A stretch of DNA of 64,000 nucleotides from an uncultured Oscillospiraceae bacterium (GTDB lineage: Bacteria > Bacillota > Clostridia > Oscillospirales > Acutalibacteraceae): positions 248,001 to 312,000 of the forward strand of contig CATXDC010000001.1 in NCBI GenBank assembly GCA_958366985.1. Direction: 5' to 3'. This document shows, in pieces, positions 18,633 through 27,618 of this stretch. A model generated the notes under the pieces. That model was given only the letters and a program-made list of their open reading frames with translations, was not told the DNA's origin and searched no databases. Every line of letters starts with the position of its first letter. Position 1 is the first letter of the stretch. Both the position numbers and the translations under genes were made by a program.

Positions 18633-20470
18633 AAAAGAAAAATTCCTCCGTCAAGAAAAAAATAAGAGCTTTCAGCCGTGAAGCAGGAAATCGTCCTCCC
18701 GGAGAAAAACCTGTCAGCTCAATACAGACAGCCGGGAAACTCCTTAAACTTCTTTCCAAACACAAGCTGCTGGTAGCCGTATCTTTAACGGGCGGTATTA
18801 TCGCCACAATTTTGAACATCATTGGTCCCCTTCTGCTTGGCGATGCAGTAGATGTAATTCAGCAGCAGATTATGGTAAGGCTTTCAGGTCAGCAGATAAA
18901 TATGACCTCCATAGGCAAAACTCTTATTACACTTTTGGCGATATATATAGGAAGTGCTATTTTCACTTTTGTTCAAAATTATACCATGGTTGGTATTACA
19001 CAGAATGTTGTAAGAGATATGCGTGAGAAGATAAATCAAAAAATCTCAAATTTGCCTCTTAAATATTTTGACAGCAATACCAAAGGCGAAATACTCAGCC
19101 GCATAACCAATGATATTGATAATATCAGTAATACTTTACAAAACAACTTTACTCAGATAGTTACTTCCTCAGCTACTCTTATTGGCGTTTTGGCTATGAT
19201 GATTTATGTCAGCTGGGAAATGACGCTCATTACTCTCTCTGTTATTCCCGCTTGTCTTATTGTTGCACTTTTTATAGCAAAGCGCTCAAGAAAATACTTC
19301 CGAGCTCAGTGGGATCGTACAGGTGAACTTAACGGTCACATTGAGGAAATGTATAACGGACATAATATTGTAAAAGTATTCGGACATGAAAAAGAAGCAA
19401 TTGAAGAATTCAACGAAATAAACGAGGAACTGTACACCTCAAGCAGAAAAGCACAGTTTATTTCCGGTACAATCATGCCTTTGCTGAATTTCATTAACAA
19501 TATCGGATATGTTATGATCTGTGTTGCCGGCGGAGTATACGTTTTCAACAGAATTATTACTTTGGGTGACGTTACAAGCTTTATAACATATTCAAAAATG
19601 TTTACTCAGCCTATTTCCGATCTTGGAAATATCGCAAACAATATTCAGTCCTCACTGGCTTCCGCAGAACGTGTTTTCCTCCTGCTCGATCAGGAAGATG
19701 AGCCTAAGGAAACTGCAGAGTATGATCTCCCCTCACCTAAGGGTGAAATTTCTTTCGAAAACGTTGAGTTCAGCTACTCACCGGACAAGCCCCTTATCCG
19801 CAATTTCAATCTTCACGTTAAACCGGGTCAGTTAATTGCCATTGTCGGCCCCACAGGTGCAGGAAAAACCACAATAGTAAATCTTCTCATGAGATTTTAC
19901 GATGTAAATTCCGGAAGCATTAAAATTGACGGCATTGATATAAGAAAGCTTTCAAGATCTCAGCTGAGAAAAGCTTTCGGTATGGTATTACAGGACACCT
20001 GGCTCTTTAAAGGAACCGTACACGATAACATTGCGTACAGCAAGGAAAACGCTTCTGACGACGATATTAGAGCCGCTGCAATTTCCGCTAAAGCCAACAG
20101 CTTTATCTCCACATATGCTGACGGATATAATATGATGCTTGATGAAGACGGTTCTAATATTTCACAGGGTCAAAGACAGCTTTTAACTATTGCACGTGCC
20201 GTTCTTGCAAACCCTGCCGTGCTCATTCTTGATGAAGCAACCAGCTCAGTAGATACACGAACCGAGATTCTTATTCAGGACGCTATGGAAGAACTGATGA
20301 AAGACAAAACCAGTTTTGTTATAGCTCACAGACTTTCCACCATAAGAAAAGCTGATATGATTTTAGTGATGAATGACGGACAGATTGTAGAAACCGGCAA
20401 ACATCAGGAGCTTCTTGAAAAAGGCGGATTTTATGCTGAGCTATATAAAAGTCAGTTTGCAGGAGATTAA
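18629..20470 (+). CDS. ABC exporter half-transporter with canonical Walker B (heterodimer subunit 2)
   Basis: 613 residues with a short basic N-terminal extension (about 45 residues), six membrane segments and an ABC domain: Walker A GPTGAGKTT, an altered signature ISQGQRQLL, Walker B LILDEATSSVD with the catalytic Glu, and the H-loop AHRLST. The altered signature pairs with the altered Walker B of the partner, so the dimer should have one active and one degenerate ATP site. Start ATG 18629 follows AAGGAGG. A terminator follows at 20510. Confidence 0.92.
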   Translation: MKKKNSSVKKKIRAFSREAGNRPPGEKPVSSIQTAGKLLKLLSKHKLLVAVSLTGGIIATILNIIGPLLLGDAVDVIQQQIMVRLSGQQINMTSIGKTLITLLAIYIGSAIFTFVQNYTMVGITQNVVRDMREKINQKISNLPLKYFDSNTKGEILSRITNDIDNISNTLQNNFTQIVTSSATLIGVLAMMIYVSWEMTLITLSVIPACLIVALFIAKRSRKYFRAQWDRTGELNGHIEEMYNGHNIVKVFGHEKEAIEEFNEINEELYTSSRKAQFISGTIMPLLNFINNIGYVMICVAGGVYVFNRIITLGDVTSFITYSKMFTQPISDLGNIANNIQSSLASAERVFLLLDQEDEPKETAEYDLPSPKGEISFENVEFSYSPDKPLIRNFNLHVKPGQLIAIVGPTGAGKTTIVNLLMRFYDVNSGSIKIDGIDIRKLSRSQLRKAFGMVLQDTWLFKGTVHDNIAYSKENASDDDIRAAAISAKANSFISTYADGYNMMLDEDGSNISQGQRQLLTIARAVLANPAVLILDEATSSVDTRTEILIQDAMEELMKDKTSFVIAHRLSTIRKADMILVMNDGQIVETGKHQELLEKGGFYAELYKSQFAGD

Positions 20471-20509
20471 TATTTTGCGGCTGTCACATATAGTAACGTA
20501 TACTTTTCG

Positions 20510-20536
20510 GCGGCAGCTTTTAGCTGCCGCTTTTTT
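20510..20536 (+). terminator. Terminator after the ABC exporter operon
   Basis: GC-rich 9-bp stem GCGGCAGCT (20510-20518) with AGCTGCCGC (20522-20530), TTT loop and six Ts after it. It separates the exporter from the two-component genes. Confidence 0.92.
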
Positions 20537-20563
20537 CATATATATATTGATTTGTGTTGAAAC

Positions 20564-20617
20564 CTTAAGATTTCTTTAGCTTTAATTAATGATAGATTTA
20601 CTAAAAGGATATATAAA
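20564..20617 (+). promoter_or_regulatory. Tandem 10-bp repeat array and promoter of the two-component operon
   Basis: CTTAAG (20564-20569), N4, CTTTAG (20574-20579), N4, AATTAA (20584-20589), then a -10-like TATAAA at 20612-20617. The 10-bp period is typical of OmpR/PhoB-type response-regulator sites. The same architecture occurs at 23003-23028, which points to autoregulation by the adjacent regulator (inference). Confidence 0.6.
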
Positions 20618-20651
20618 ATAGACAGATACTGCATTAAAGGAAGTGATAAAC

Positions 20652-21353
20652 TTGAAATATAAAATCCTGATAGCCGAAGACGATGTTGATATATCAGAGC
20701 TTTTGCGCTTGTATCTTGAAGGCAGCAATTTTGAAGTTTCAATAGCCTCAGACGGCGAAGAAGCTCTAAATGCAATAAAAAATGATAAATTCAACTTACT
20801 TGTCCTTGATATAATGATGCCTAAAATCAACGGCTACGAATTAACAAAGACAGTAAGACAGTTCAGCAATGTACCGATAATCATACTGTCTGCCAAAAGC
20901 AGCGACAATGATCGCATTTTGGGACTCAACATCGGCGCTGATGCATACATTACAAAACCATTTAACCCCATGGAAGTCATAGCACAGATAAATGCAAGTC
21001 TTCGTCGATTTTATCATTTAGGCAGCGATGCTGCTGAAAATAAAAAAGAACGTTATATTACAATCGGTGAGCTTTGTGTTGACCTTGAAAACTTTATCCT
21101 CACAAAAAACAATGTAACCGTTCCCCTTACTTCAACAGAACTTAAGATTTTAATTAAGTTAATGAGTTCTCCCGGTCGTGTATACACTAAAGCACAGCTT
21201 TATGCCTGCATTAACGGCGAATTTTTTGAAACCGATGACAATACAATGATGGTTCACATATCCAATTTGAGAGAAAAAATTGAGGATGATCCTAAAAATC
21301 CAAAGTACATTAAAACAATTAGAGGATTGGGGTACAAGATAGATGCGGTTTAA
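20652..21353 (+). CDS. OmpR/PhoB-family response regulator
   Basis: 233 residues: a receiver domain (acidic pair EDD, phosphoacceptor Asp in LLVLDIMMP, switch Ser in IILSAKS, Lys in ITKPF) and a C-terminal winged helix (TSTELKILIKLM, ending TIRGLGYKID). A GTG at 20643 also starts the frame, but TTG 20652, eight bases after AAAGGAAG, suits the ribosome site better. It overlaps the kinase gene by 11 bases. The tandem arrays upstream of this gene and of the adenylation gene at 23087 are the likely targets. Confidence 0.93.
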   Translation: MKYKILIAEDDVDISELLRLYLEGSNFEVSIASDGEEALNAIKNDKFNLLVLDIMMPKINGYELTKTVRQFSNVPIIILSAKSSDNDRILGLNIGADAYITKPFNPMEVIAQINASLRRFYHLGSDAAENKKERYITIGELCVDLENFILTKNNVTVPLTSTELKILIKLMSSPGRVYTKAQLYACINGEFFETDDNTMMVHISNLREKIEDDPKNPKYIKTIRGLGYKIDAV

Positions 21354-22935
21354 GAAAATAAAAAAGAACAGCATAACTTCAATATATCTCAGGTGGCTGA
21401 TGTTATTTACAATTTGCGTAATCGGAATGTTCATGACTGTGTATACTGTTTTGGAACTGCGGCTTTACAGTATTGTGAACATTCCGGCAATGAGTGATCT
21501 TGTAAAACATATTGATGACCTGAAAAACGATGATTTTGATTCAATACCAATTGAAAGGTATAAGGATGCAAGACTAATAGTTTTGGACGAAAACAACAAT
21601 CCCCTTATCAAAACTGACAACGTCTCCTCTAATATTACCTTTACTCAAAGCGAAATAGATAAAATACCTGATTTCAATGATGCTGATGATTTCTTTGAAG
21701 TATCCAGCATGACCCGCAAAGGAAAACACTACTACATGATAACAAAAGCCCATTATGAAGACGGAGTAAAGGTCATAAACGATTACAGCATAATAAATGA
21801 AGATTATAAAATAATTGAGGGTACTTTATTCGGAGAAAAAGAAAAACTTACAGAAAGAGAATTTAATTTTCTGAAAGGAGAATTCTCCAGCAACTTCGGA
21901 ATAACCAAATTTGTGTATACAAATTACAAAGGATTAAAAAGAACGGTTATAATGGTTACTCCACAACTAAACGCTGATTATTTTAACGATGCCGTTTCCT
22001 CTATATACAAACTTTGGTGGATATTAGTCCCCTCGTTCTTTTTGATTCTGTTTATCTTCTCACTGCTGATCAGCCGTCAGATAAAAAAATACATTGCTCC
22101 TGTTAATGAAGCAGTTTTAGGCGTTACAAGAGGTACTGTTTACGATGTATCAAAATATAAGGGTCCATATGAATTTAAAGAGATTATGGAAAACTTTAAT
22201 GATTTATCCCAAAGGCTTGAAGAAAGTGAGAAAAAACGTGAATACCTCGACATGGAACGTCAGAGAATTCTTACAGATATCTCACATGATTTGAAAACTC
22301 CCATCACAGTTATTCAAGGATACTCAAAAGCTATCTGTGACGGACTGGTGTCTGAAGAAACCAAAGATAAATACATAGAAATTATCGAGAAAAAAGCAGA
22401 AGCTGTATCAGCTCTTACAGATTCCTTTTTCGAATACAGTAAAATGGATCATCCAGATTTTACTGTAAACACTGAAAAGTGCGATATATGCGAATTCTGC
22501 AAGGAGTATCTCGCTGAAAAATATCAGGAACTTGAAATTTCCGGATTCGAGCTCCATGTAGAAATCCCGGAAGAGCCTATGTACTGCAAAATTGACAGAA
22601 CTTTGTTCCGCAGAGTTATCGAAAACATAATAACCAATGCAGTAAAGTATAACCCCGGCGGCACTTGCTTGTATTTTGAAATAAACAGCGAAGCTTACGG
22701 CGTCGTAATCACCATAGGCGATTACGGAATAGGAATCCCGGAAAGTATGGCTGCAACTATTTTTGAACCGTTTATAACCGGAGATGCTTCACGCACCTCC
22801 GGAAAAGGAACAGGCCTCGGAATGGCAATTGTCAAAAAAATAGTGGATGCTCATCACGGCAATATTCGCCTTATGTTCCCTCCAAGCAAAGGACTTTCTA
22901 CGGAGTTTATAATAATAATTCCAAAAGCATATTAA
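21343..22935 (+). CDS. Membrane sensor histidine kinase
   Basis: 530 residues. Membrane segments near 18-38 and 225-245 enclose an extracytoplasmic sensor of about 185 residues, rich in Asp and Asn. After it come a HAMP-like linker, the dimerisation helix with ISHDLKTPITVIQG (phospho-His), and the ATPase domain with NIITNAVKYNP, GDYGIGIPE and GKGTGLGMAIVK. It is the partner of the overlapping response regulator. The large external domain suggests it senses an envelope or extracellular signal. It is followed by a terminator at 22963. Confidence 0.93.
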   Translation: MRFKKIKKNSITSIYLRWLMLFTICVIGMFMTVYTVLELRLYSIVNIPAMSDLVKHIDDLKNDDFDSIPIERYKDARLIVLDENNNPLIKTDNVSSNITFTQSEIDKIPDFNDADDFFEVSSMTRKGKHYYMITKAHYEDGVKVINDYSIINEDYKIIEGTLFGEKEKLTEREFNFLKGEFSSNFGITKFVYTNYKGLKRTVIMVTPQLNADYFNDAVSSIYKLWWILVPSFFLILFIFSLLISRQIKKYIAPVNEAVLGVTRGTVYDVSKYKGPYEFKEIMENFNDLSQRLEESEKKREYLDMERQRILTDISHDLKTPITVIQGYSKAICDGLVSEETKDKYIEIIEKKAEAVSALTDSFFEYSKMDHPDFTVNTEKCDICEFCKEYLAEKYQELEISGFELHVEIPEEPMYCKIDRTLFRRVIENIITNAVKYNPGGTCLYFEINSEAYGVVITIGDYGIGIPESMAATIFEPFITGDASRTSGKGTGLGMAIVKKIVDAHHGNIRLMFPPSKGLSTEFIIIIPKAY

Positions 22936-22962
22936 AAACAATCAAATATTCAAAATTATGTG

Positions 22963-23008
22963 AACCCTGTTTATTGACGAACTTTGTCGATAAACAGGGT
23001 TTCTTTAG
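22963..23008 (+). terminator. Terminator after the histidine kinase
   Basis: Long stem AACCCTGTTTATTGAC (22963-22978) with GTCGATAAACAGGGTT (22986-23001), one wobble, then TTCTTT. Its tail overlaps the first repeat of the array at 23003, so termination and activation of the next operon are packed together. Confidence 0.85.
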
Positions 23009-23028
23009 ATATCTTAAGATTAAATAAA
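23003..23028 (+). promoter_or_regulatory. Tandem 10-bp repeat array before the Dlt-like cassette
   Basis: CTTTAG (23003-23008), N4, CTTAAG (23013-23018), N4, AATAAA (23023-23028), then a TAGATTT stretch also seen after the array at 20564, and an AT-rich -10 region (TATTATATATAC from 23051). Same spacing and element order as at 20564-20589, consistent with control by the response regulator at 20652. Confidence 0.6.
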
Positions 23029-23086
23029 GGTAGATTTTATAGTTAATTTTTATTATATATACAACAAAACGAAAAGGAGGGCTAAT

Positions 23087-24592
23087 ATGAAAAACGTTCT
23101 CGAATATCTTGAAAAATCAGCAGCTGATTATCCTTCCAAAATTGCAGCAGCTGATGATAAAAAAGAATGCAGCTATCAGGAGCTTATCAGAGATGCGAAA
23201 AAGATAGGTACAGCTTTGAGCCACAGATTTACTGTAAATTCACCTGTACCCATTTTTATGGAAAAGAGTGTAGATACCTTAAAGCTCTTTTTCGGTGCAG
23301 TTTATGCAGGTTGCTTTTATGTATTGCTGAATCCTGAGCTTCCTGCTGTAAGAATAGGTCATATAGCCGAAACCCTTGAAGCAAAACTTATAGTTACAGA
23401 AAAGGCAAGGACTGAGGCTCTTAAGGAAATTCTTCCTCAGGCAGAGGTTGTCACATTTGAAGAACTCCTTGCCGAAGAGTCTGATGAAAATACTCTTTTA
23501 TCAATAAGAGAAAACATGATTGACACTGACCCCCTCTATGCGAATTTCACCTCCGGTTCAACAGGTGTCCCAAAGGGCGTTCTCATAAGTCACCGTTCGG
23601 TTATCGATTTTATAGATAATTTTACTGAAATTTTCTCCATTACTCAGGAAGATGTAATAGGAAATCAGGCTCCCTTTGATTTTGATGTTTCGGTAAAGGA
23701 CATCTATTCAGCTGTAAAAACAGGAGCAACTCTTCAGATAATCCCAAAGGCACTTTTCTCCTCACCTGCCGGTCTGCTCGACCATATATGTGAAAGAGAA
23801 ATAACCACAATGATTTGGGCTGTTTCCGCACTTTGTCTTATAAGTGCATTCCATGGACTCGACTATAAAGTGCCGGAAAAAGTAAACAAGATACTTTTCA
23901 GCGGAGAGACCATGCCGAGAAAACATCTCGATAACTGGATGAACGCTCTTAAAAATGCTGAATTTGTAAATCTCTATGGTCCCACTGAAATCACATGCAA
24001 CTGTACATATCACAAAGTGCAGCGTGACAGAGATTACGCAGACGGGTTACCCATAGGAAAGGCATTTCCGAATGAACGTGTATTTCTTTTAAACGACGAA
24101 AACAACATAATAACAGAACCCGGCGTTACCGGTGAAATCTGTGTATCTGGTACAGCTTTAGGTCTTGGATACTATAACAATCCTGAACAGACAAACAGCC
24201 GCTTTGTACAGAATCCCGCAAATAAAAATTACATTGAACCCATATACAGAACAGGAGATCTCGCCTATTACGGTGAAAACAATGACCTGTACTTTGCAGG
24301 ACGCAAAGATTTCCAAATAAAATACATGGGTCACAGAATTGAGCTTGAAGAAATAGAAAAAGCTCTCTCTGAGGTTGACGGCATTGAAAGAGCCTGCTGT
24401 GTTTTCCTTAAGGAAAAATCAAAACTCCTTGCATTCTTTACGGGAGAAACAACAGGTAAGGACATAAGAAAAAGTCTCTCTTCTTCCCTACCCGTCTATA
24501 TGATACCCACATCTTACACAAAGCTTGACAGTATGCCCATGACCAAAAACGGTAAAATAGACCGCAAGTGTCTCGCCGAACTTAAGAGGTAA
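23087..24592 (+). CDS. DltA-like amino acid adenylation enzyme (AMP-binding, stand-alone)
   Basis: 501 residues, the length of DltA (D-alanine:carrier ligase), with no fused carrier domain. Adenylation motifs are complete: TSGSTGVPKG, FDFDVSVKDIY, NLYGPTEITC, YRTGDLAYY, the hinge region GRKDFQIKYMGHRIELEEIE, and the C-terminal lysine in MTKNGKIDRK. The Asp in the FDVSV motif, which in this superfamily contacts the substrate amino group, is kept, so an amino-acid-type substrate is likely. The pocket differs from DltA (LFSGET where DltA usually has a Cys), so D-alanine cannot be assumed. It opens a five-gene cassette with decarboxylase, carrier, MBOAT and SGNH proteins. Start ATG 23087 has AAAAGGAGG. 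Confidence 0.85.
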   Translation: MKNVLEYLEKSAADYPSKIAAADDKKECSYQELIRDAKKIGTALSHRFTVNSPVPIFMEKSVDTLKLFFGAVYAGCFYVLLNPELPAVRIGHIAETLEAKLIVTEKARTEALKEILPQAEVVTFEELLAEESDENTLLSIRENMIDTDPLYANFTSGSTGVPKGVLISHRSVIDFIDNFTEIFSITQEDVIGNQAPFDFDVSVKDIYSAVKTGATLQIIPKALFSSPAGLLDHICEREITTMIWAVSALCLISAFHGLDYKVPEKVNKILFSGETMPRKHLDNWMNALKNAEFVNLYGPTEITCNCTYHKVQRDRDYADGLPIGKAFPNERVFLLNDENNIITEPGVTGEICVSGTALGLGYYNNPEQTNSRFVQNPANKNYIEPIYRTGDLAYYGENNDLYFAGRKDFQIKYMGHRIELEEIEKALSEVDGIERACCVFLKEKSKLLAFFTGETTGKDIRKSLSSSLPVYMIPTSYTKLDSMPMTKNGKIDRKCLAELKR

Positions 24593-24596
24593 AGAA

Positions 24597-25772
24597 ATGG
24601 ACAGAGAAACGATAAAATATGCTGCCGAAACCTTCGGCACTCCCGCATACATATTTGATTTTGATATTTTAAAAAATCGGATAGAATATCTCAATGAAAT
24701 TCTTGGGAAACACGCTGAACTTTGCTTTGCTATGAAAGCGAATCCCTTTTTGGCAAAACCTTTAAGCAAGCTTACTGAGCGCCTTGAGGTATGCTCCCCG
24801 GGAGAATTCAGTGTCTGTGTAAAATCAGGAATTCCCATGAAACAGCTTGTGATTTCTGGTGTATATAAAAGCGAAAAAGACACCGCTATGATGATTAAGA
24901 AATATCCAGATATAGGAATTTACACTGCTGAATCTATTGAGCAATGGGAACTACTTAAAAAATATTCTCAGACTTATAAAAGAGAAATAAAAGTGCTTCT
25001 CCGCCTTACTTCCGGCAATCAGTTCGGAATGACAAAGGATGAGATAAAGGAGATTGTCTCTGAACAGCATCCCTTTACACACATCTGCGGAATACAGTAT
25101 TTTTCAGGAACTCAGAAAACTTCACTGAAACGTCTCACAAGAGAGACAGAGAAACTAAGTGAATTTCTTTCGGAACTTAAAACACAATGCGGTTTTGTTC
25201 CCGAGGAGCTGGAATACGGCCCCGGCCTTCCGGTAAGTTATTTCAGAGAGGATAAGGAATTTAACGAAAGTAAGTTTCTGAGTGAATTTGCAAATCTTCT
25301 CGGCTCAATAAATTTCGACGGTAAAATTATACTGGAACTTGGAAGATTTATTGCTGCTTCCTGCGGTGTTTACATTACAAAGACAGTGGACATTAAATCA
25401 AACCGTGGTCAGACATACTGTATTACCGATGGCGGAATGAATCACATAAGCTATTACGGACAGAGTATGGCTATGAAAATTCCATATATGGATACTATTC
25501 CCGACAGAACAGGCGAAGAGCAAAACATAACAATCTGCGGCGCACTTTGCACTGTAAACGACATTCTTGTAAAACAGTTTCCCGTAAGCGAAATTCATAA
25601 AGGCGACGTATTTGTATTTAAAAATACCGGCGCCTACTGTATGACCGAAGGAATATCACTGTTCTTAACAAGAGCACTGCCTAAAATATTAGGATATTCA
25701 AAAGAGTCCGGCTTTTTTATAATAAGAGATGAAATTGCCACAGACTTTTTAAATACATCAAATATTAACTGA
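24597..25772 (+). CDS. Fold-type III PLP-dependent decarboxylase (LysA/ODC/BtrK-like)
   Basis: 391 residues of the alanine-racemase-fold decarboxylase family (diaminopimelate, ornithine, carrier-bound glutamate). PLP Lys47 is in FAMKANP; the phosphate-binding glycines are in EYGPG (208-210); ELGR (247-250) matches the usual EPGR; and the dimer active-site Cys318/Asp322 is in GALCTVNDIL. The usual ring-stacking His in the GxHxHxGSQ motif is Phe169 here (GIQYFSGTQ), so substrate or chemistry may differ from LysA. It sits 4 bases after the adenylation gene and 14 before the carrier. The best parallel is BtrK, which decarboxylates an acyl-carrier-bound amino acid; decarboxylation of a free amino acid before loading is the alternative. 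Confidence 0.85.
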   Translation: MDRETIKYAAETFGTPAYIFDFDILKNRIEYLNEILGKHAELCFAMKANPFLAKPLSKLTERLEVCSPGEFSVCVKSGIPMKQLVISGVYKSEKDTAMMIKKYPDIGIYTAESIEQWELLKKYSQTYKREIKVLLRLTSGNQFGMTKDEIKEIVSEQHPFTHICGIQYFSGTQKTSLKRLTRETEKLSEFLSELKTQCGFVPEELEYGPGLPVSYFREDKEFNESKFLSEFANLLGSINFDGKIILELGRFIAASCGVYITKTVDIKSNRGQTYCITDGGMNHISYYGQSMAMKIPYMDTIPDRTGEEQNITICGALCTVNDILVKQFPVSEIHKGDVFVFKNTGAYCMTEGISLFLTRALPKILGYSKESGFFIIRDEIATDFLNTSNIN

Positions 25773-25786
25773 AAGAGGTAACAAAA

Positions 25787-26017
25787 ATGGAAAGATTAAT
25801 TGAAATACTTGAAGAAATTCAGCCCGATGTTGATTACACAACCTGCACAGATCTTATCGACGCTCATCGTCTTGATTCACTGGCTATTTTATCAATCGTC
25901 TCCGAAATCGAGGACGAATTTGATATTACCGTTCCCACAGTTGAAATTATCCCCGCAAATTTCAATTCAGCTGACAGCCTTTGGAAGATGATTCTCAGAC
26001 TTCAGGAGGAGGAATAA
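25787..26017 (+). CDS. Acyl/aminoacyl carrier protein (DltC-like)
   Basis: 76 residues, the length of DltC. The phosphopantetheine serine is in RLDSLAILS, followed by the helix IEDEFDITVP typical of Dlt and phosphopantetheine carriers. It is acidic and cytoplasmic. Start ATG 25787 follows GAAAGAGG. Its TAA overlaps the ATG of the MBOAT gene by one base, so the two are translationally coupled. It probably carries the product of the adenylation enzyme to the membrane acyltransferase. Confidence 0.88.
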   Translation: MERLIEILEEIQPDVDYTTCTDLIDAHRLDSLAILSIVSEIEDEFDITVPTVEIIPANFNSADSLWKMILRLQEEE

Positions 26018-27606
26018 TGTCTTACCATACCGCAGACTTTCTTCTGTTGCTTCTGCCTTTAACAATCGGTTTTCACTTTATCACTCCGCAGAAGCACCGT
26101 TGGAAAATTCTGCTTATTGCAAGCTACATATTCTTTTGGAGCATAAGCGGAAAACTGATAATTTACCTGCTTTTATCAACTTTTGCAATTCACTATGCCG
26201 GTCTGTGGCTCAACACCATAGCCACAGACGGAAAACTTAAAATGCAGGATGCCGAAAAAGAAGACCGTAAAGCCATAAAAGCTGAAATTAAAAGAAAGCA
26301 AAGATATGTTTTGGCACTTATGGTATTTATGCATATAGGTCTTTTACTGTGCCTTAAATACCTTCACTTCTTCGGTACCAACGTAAACAATCTTCTGACA
26401 TTAATCGGACTGCCTGACTTTTTCCCTGCTAAAAAATTCGCTTTACCAATAGGTATTTCCTTTTACACCTTACAGGCAGTATCTTACATAGTTGACGTTT
26501 ACAGAGGAAAAATCAGCGCAGACAAAAACCTCGGAAGACTTGCTTTGTTCATGAGCTTTTTCCCTGTTATAATGGAAGGCCCCATATGCCGTTACTCCGA
26601 TACTGCCGTTAAACTTTTTGAGGGTAATCGGATAGTATACGCAAACCTTATAAGAGGCACGCAGCGTATCATTTTCGGACTTTTCAAAAAGATAGTTATT
26701 GCGGACAGACTTAATCTTTTAGTAAAGACCGTTTTCGATAACTATCAGAACTATAACGGCGGAGTGATTTTTGTAGCTATGCTCTGCTACACATGCCAGT
26801 TGTACATGGATTTCTCAGGAACAATGGAAATTGTCATCGGTGTAGGTGAAATATTTGGCGTAAAAATCCCTGAAAACTTCCGTCAGCCTTTCTTTTCAAA
26901 AAACATTTCCGAATTTTGGACAAGATGGCATATCACACTTGGTACATGGTTCAGAGATTACGTTTACTATCCCCTTTCACTTACAAAGCCACTTAAAAAG
27001 CTTACTTCATCGGCAAGAAAAAAGGTCGGCAGCTACTACGGCCCTCTTGTTTCCGGCACTATCGCTTTAGGTGTTGTATGGCTTTGCAACGGTCTCTGGC
27101 ACGGCTCCGCATGGAGTTATATTTTCTTCGGATTCTATCACTTCCTGATGATTTCCATGGGAAATATCACTTTACCTGCTGTAAGAAAAGTAACTGAAAA
27201 ACTGCATATTAACCGTGACAGCCGTCCGTATATTGTTATGCAGATAATTAAAACCTTCATACTTGTAAACATCGGCGAGCTCTTCTTCAGAGCACAGGGT
27301 CTCAGAGCAGGTCTTGCCATGTTTAAAACTATGGTCACAGATTTTTCTTTCAGTGCCTTTACCGATTCAAGCCTTTTAAAGCTCGGTCTTGACGGAAAAG
27401 ACTTCATAATTGTAATAATCGGTATTGCAATTGTATTTGCAGTCAGCGTAATGCGTGAGAAAGGAATTTCTCCCGGCGCTAAGCTTGCCGAAAAAAATAT
27501 CGCTATCAGATGGACTGTTTATTACGCTGCTATTTTATCTATTATTGTCTTTGGAGCATACGGCATAGGCTACGCTCCTGTTGACCCCATGTATGCCGGT
27601 TTCTAA
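26017..27606 (+). CDS. MBOAT family O-acyltransferase (DltB/AlgI-like)
   Basis: 529 residues with about eleven membrane segments. Family marks: LPIGISFYTLQAVSYIVDVYRG, MDFSGTMEIVIGVGEIFG, the EFWTRWHITLGTWFRDYVYYPL block, and the invariant His in CNGLWHGSAWSYIFFG. DltB and AlgI move an acyl group from a carrier or CoA across the membrane onto a surface polymer. The start is ATG 26017 after AGGAGGAGG, not the longer frame from 25981 inside the carrier gene. The neighbouring stand-alone carrier makes a carrier-thioester donor (DltB mode) more likely than acetyl-CoA. Confidence 0.92.
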   Translation: MSYHTADFLLLLLPLTIGFHFITPQKHRWKILLIASYIFFWSISGKLIIYLLLSTFAIHYAGLWLNTIATDGKLKMQDAEKEDRKAIKAEIKRKQRYVLALMVFMHIGLLLCLKYLHFFGTNVNNLLTLIGLPDFFPAKKFALPIGISFYTLQAVSYIVDVYRGKISADKNLGRLALFMSFFPVIMEGPICRYSDTAVKLFEGNRIVYANLIRGTQRIIFGLFKKIVIADRLNLLVKTVFDNYQNYNGGVIFVAMLCYTCQLYMDFSGTMEIVIGVGEIFGVKIPENFRQPFFSKNISEFWTRWHITLGTWFRDYVYYPLSLTKPLKKLTSSARKKVGSYYGPLVSGTIALGVVWLCNGLWHGSAWSYIFFGFYHFLMISMGNITLPAVRKVTEKLHINRDSRPYIVMQIIKTFILVNIGELFFRAQGLRAGLAMFKTMVTDFSFSAFTDSSLLKLGLDGKDFIIVIIGIAIVFAVSVMREKGISPGAKLAEKNIAIRWTVYYAAILSIIVFGAYGIGYAPVDPMYAGF

Positions 27607-27618
27607 GGAGGAATGAAA

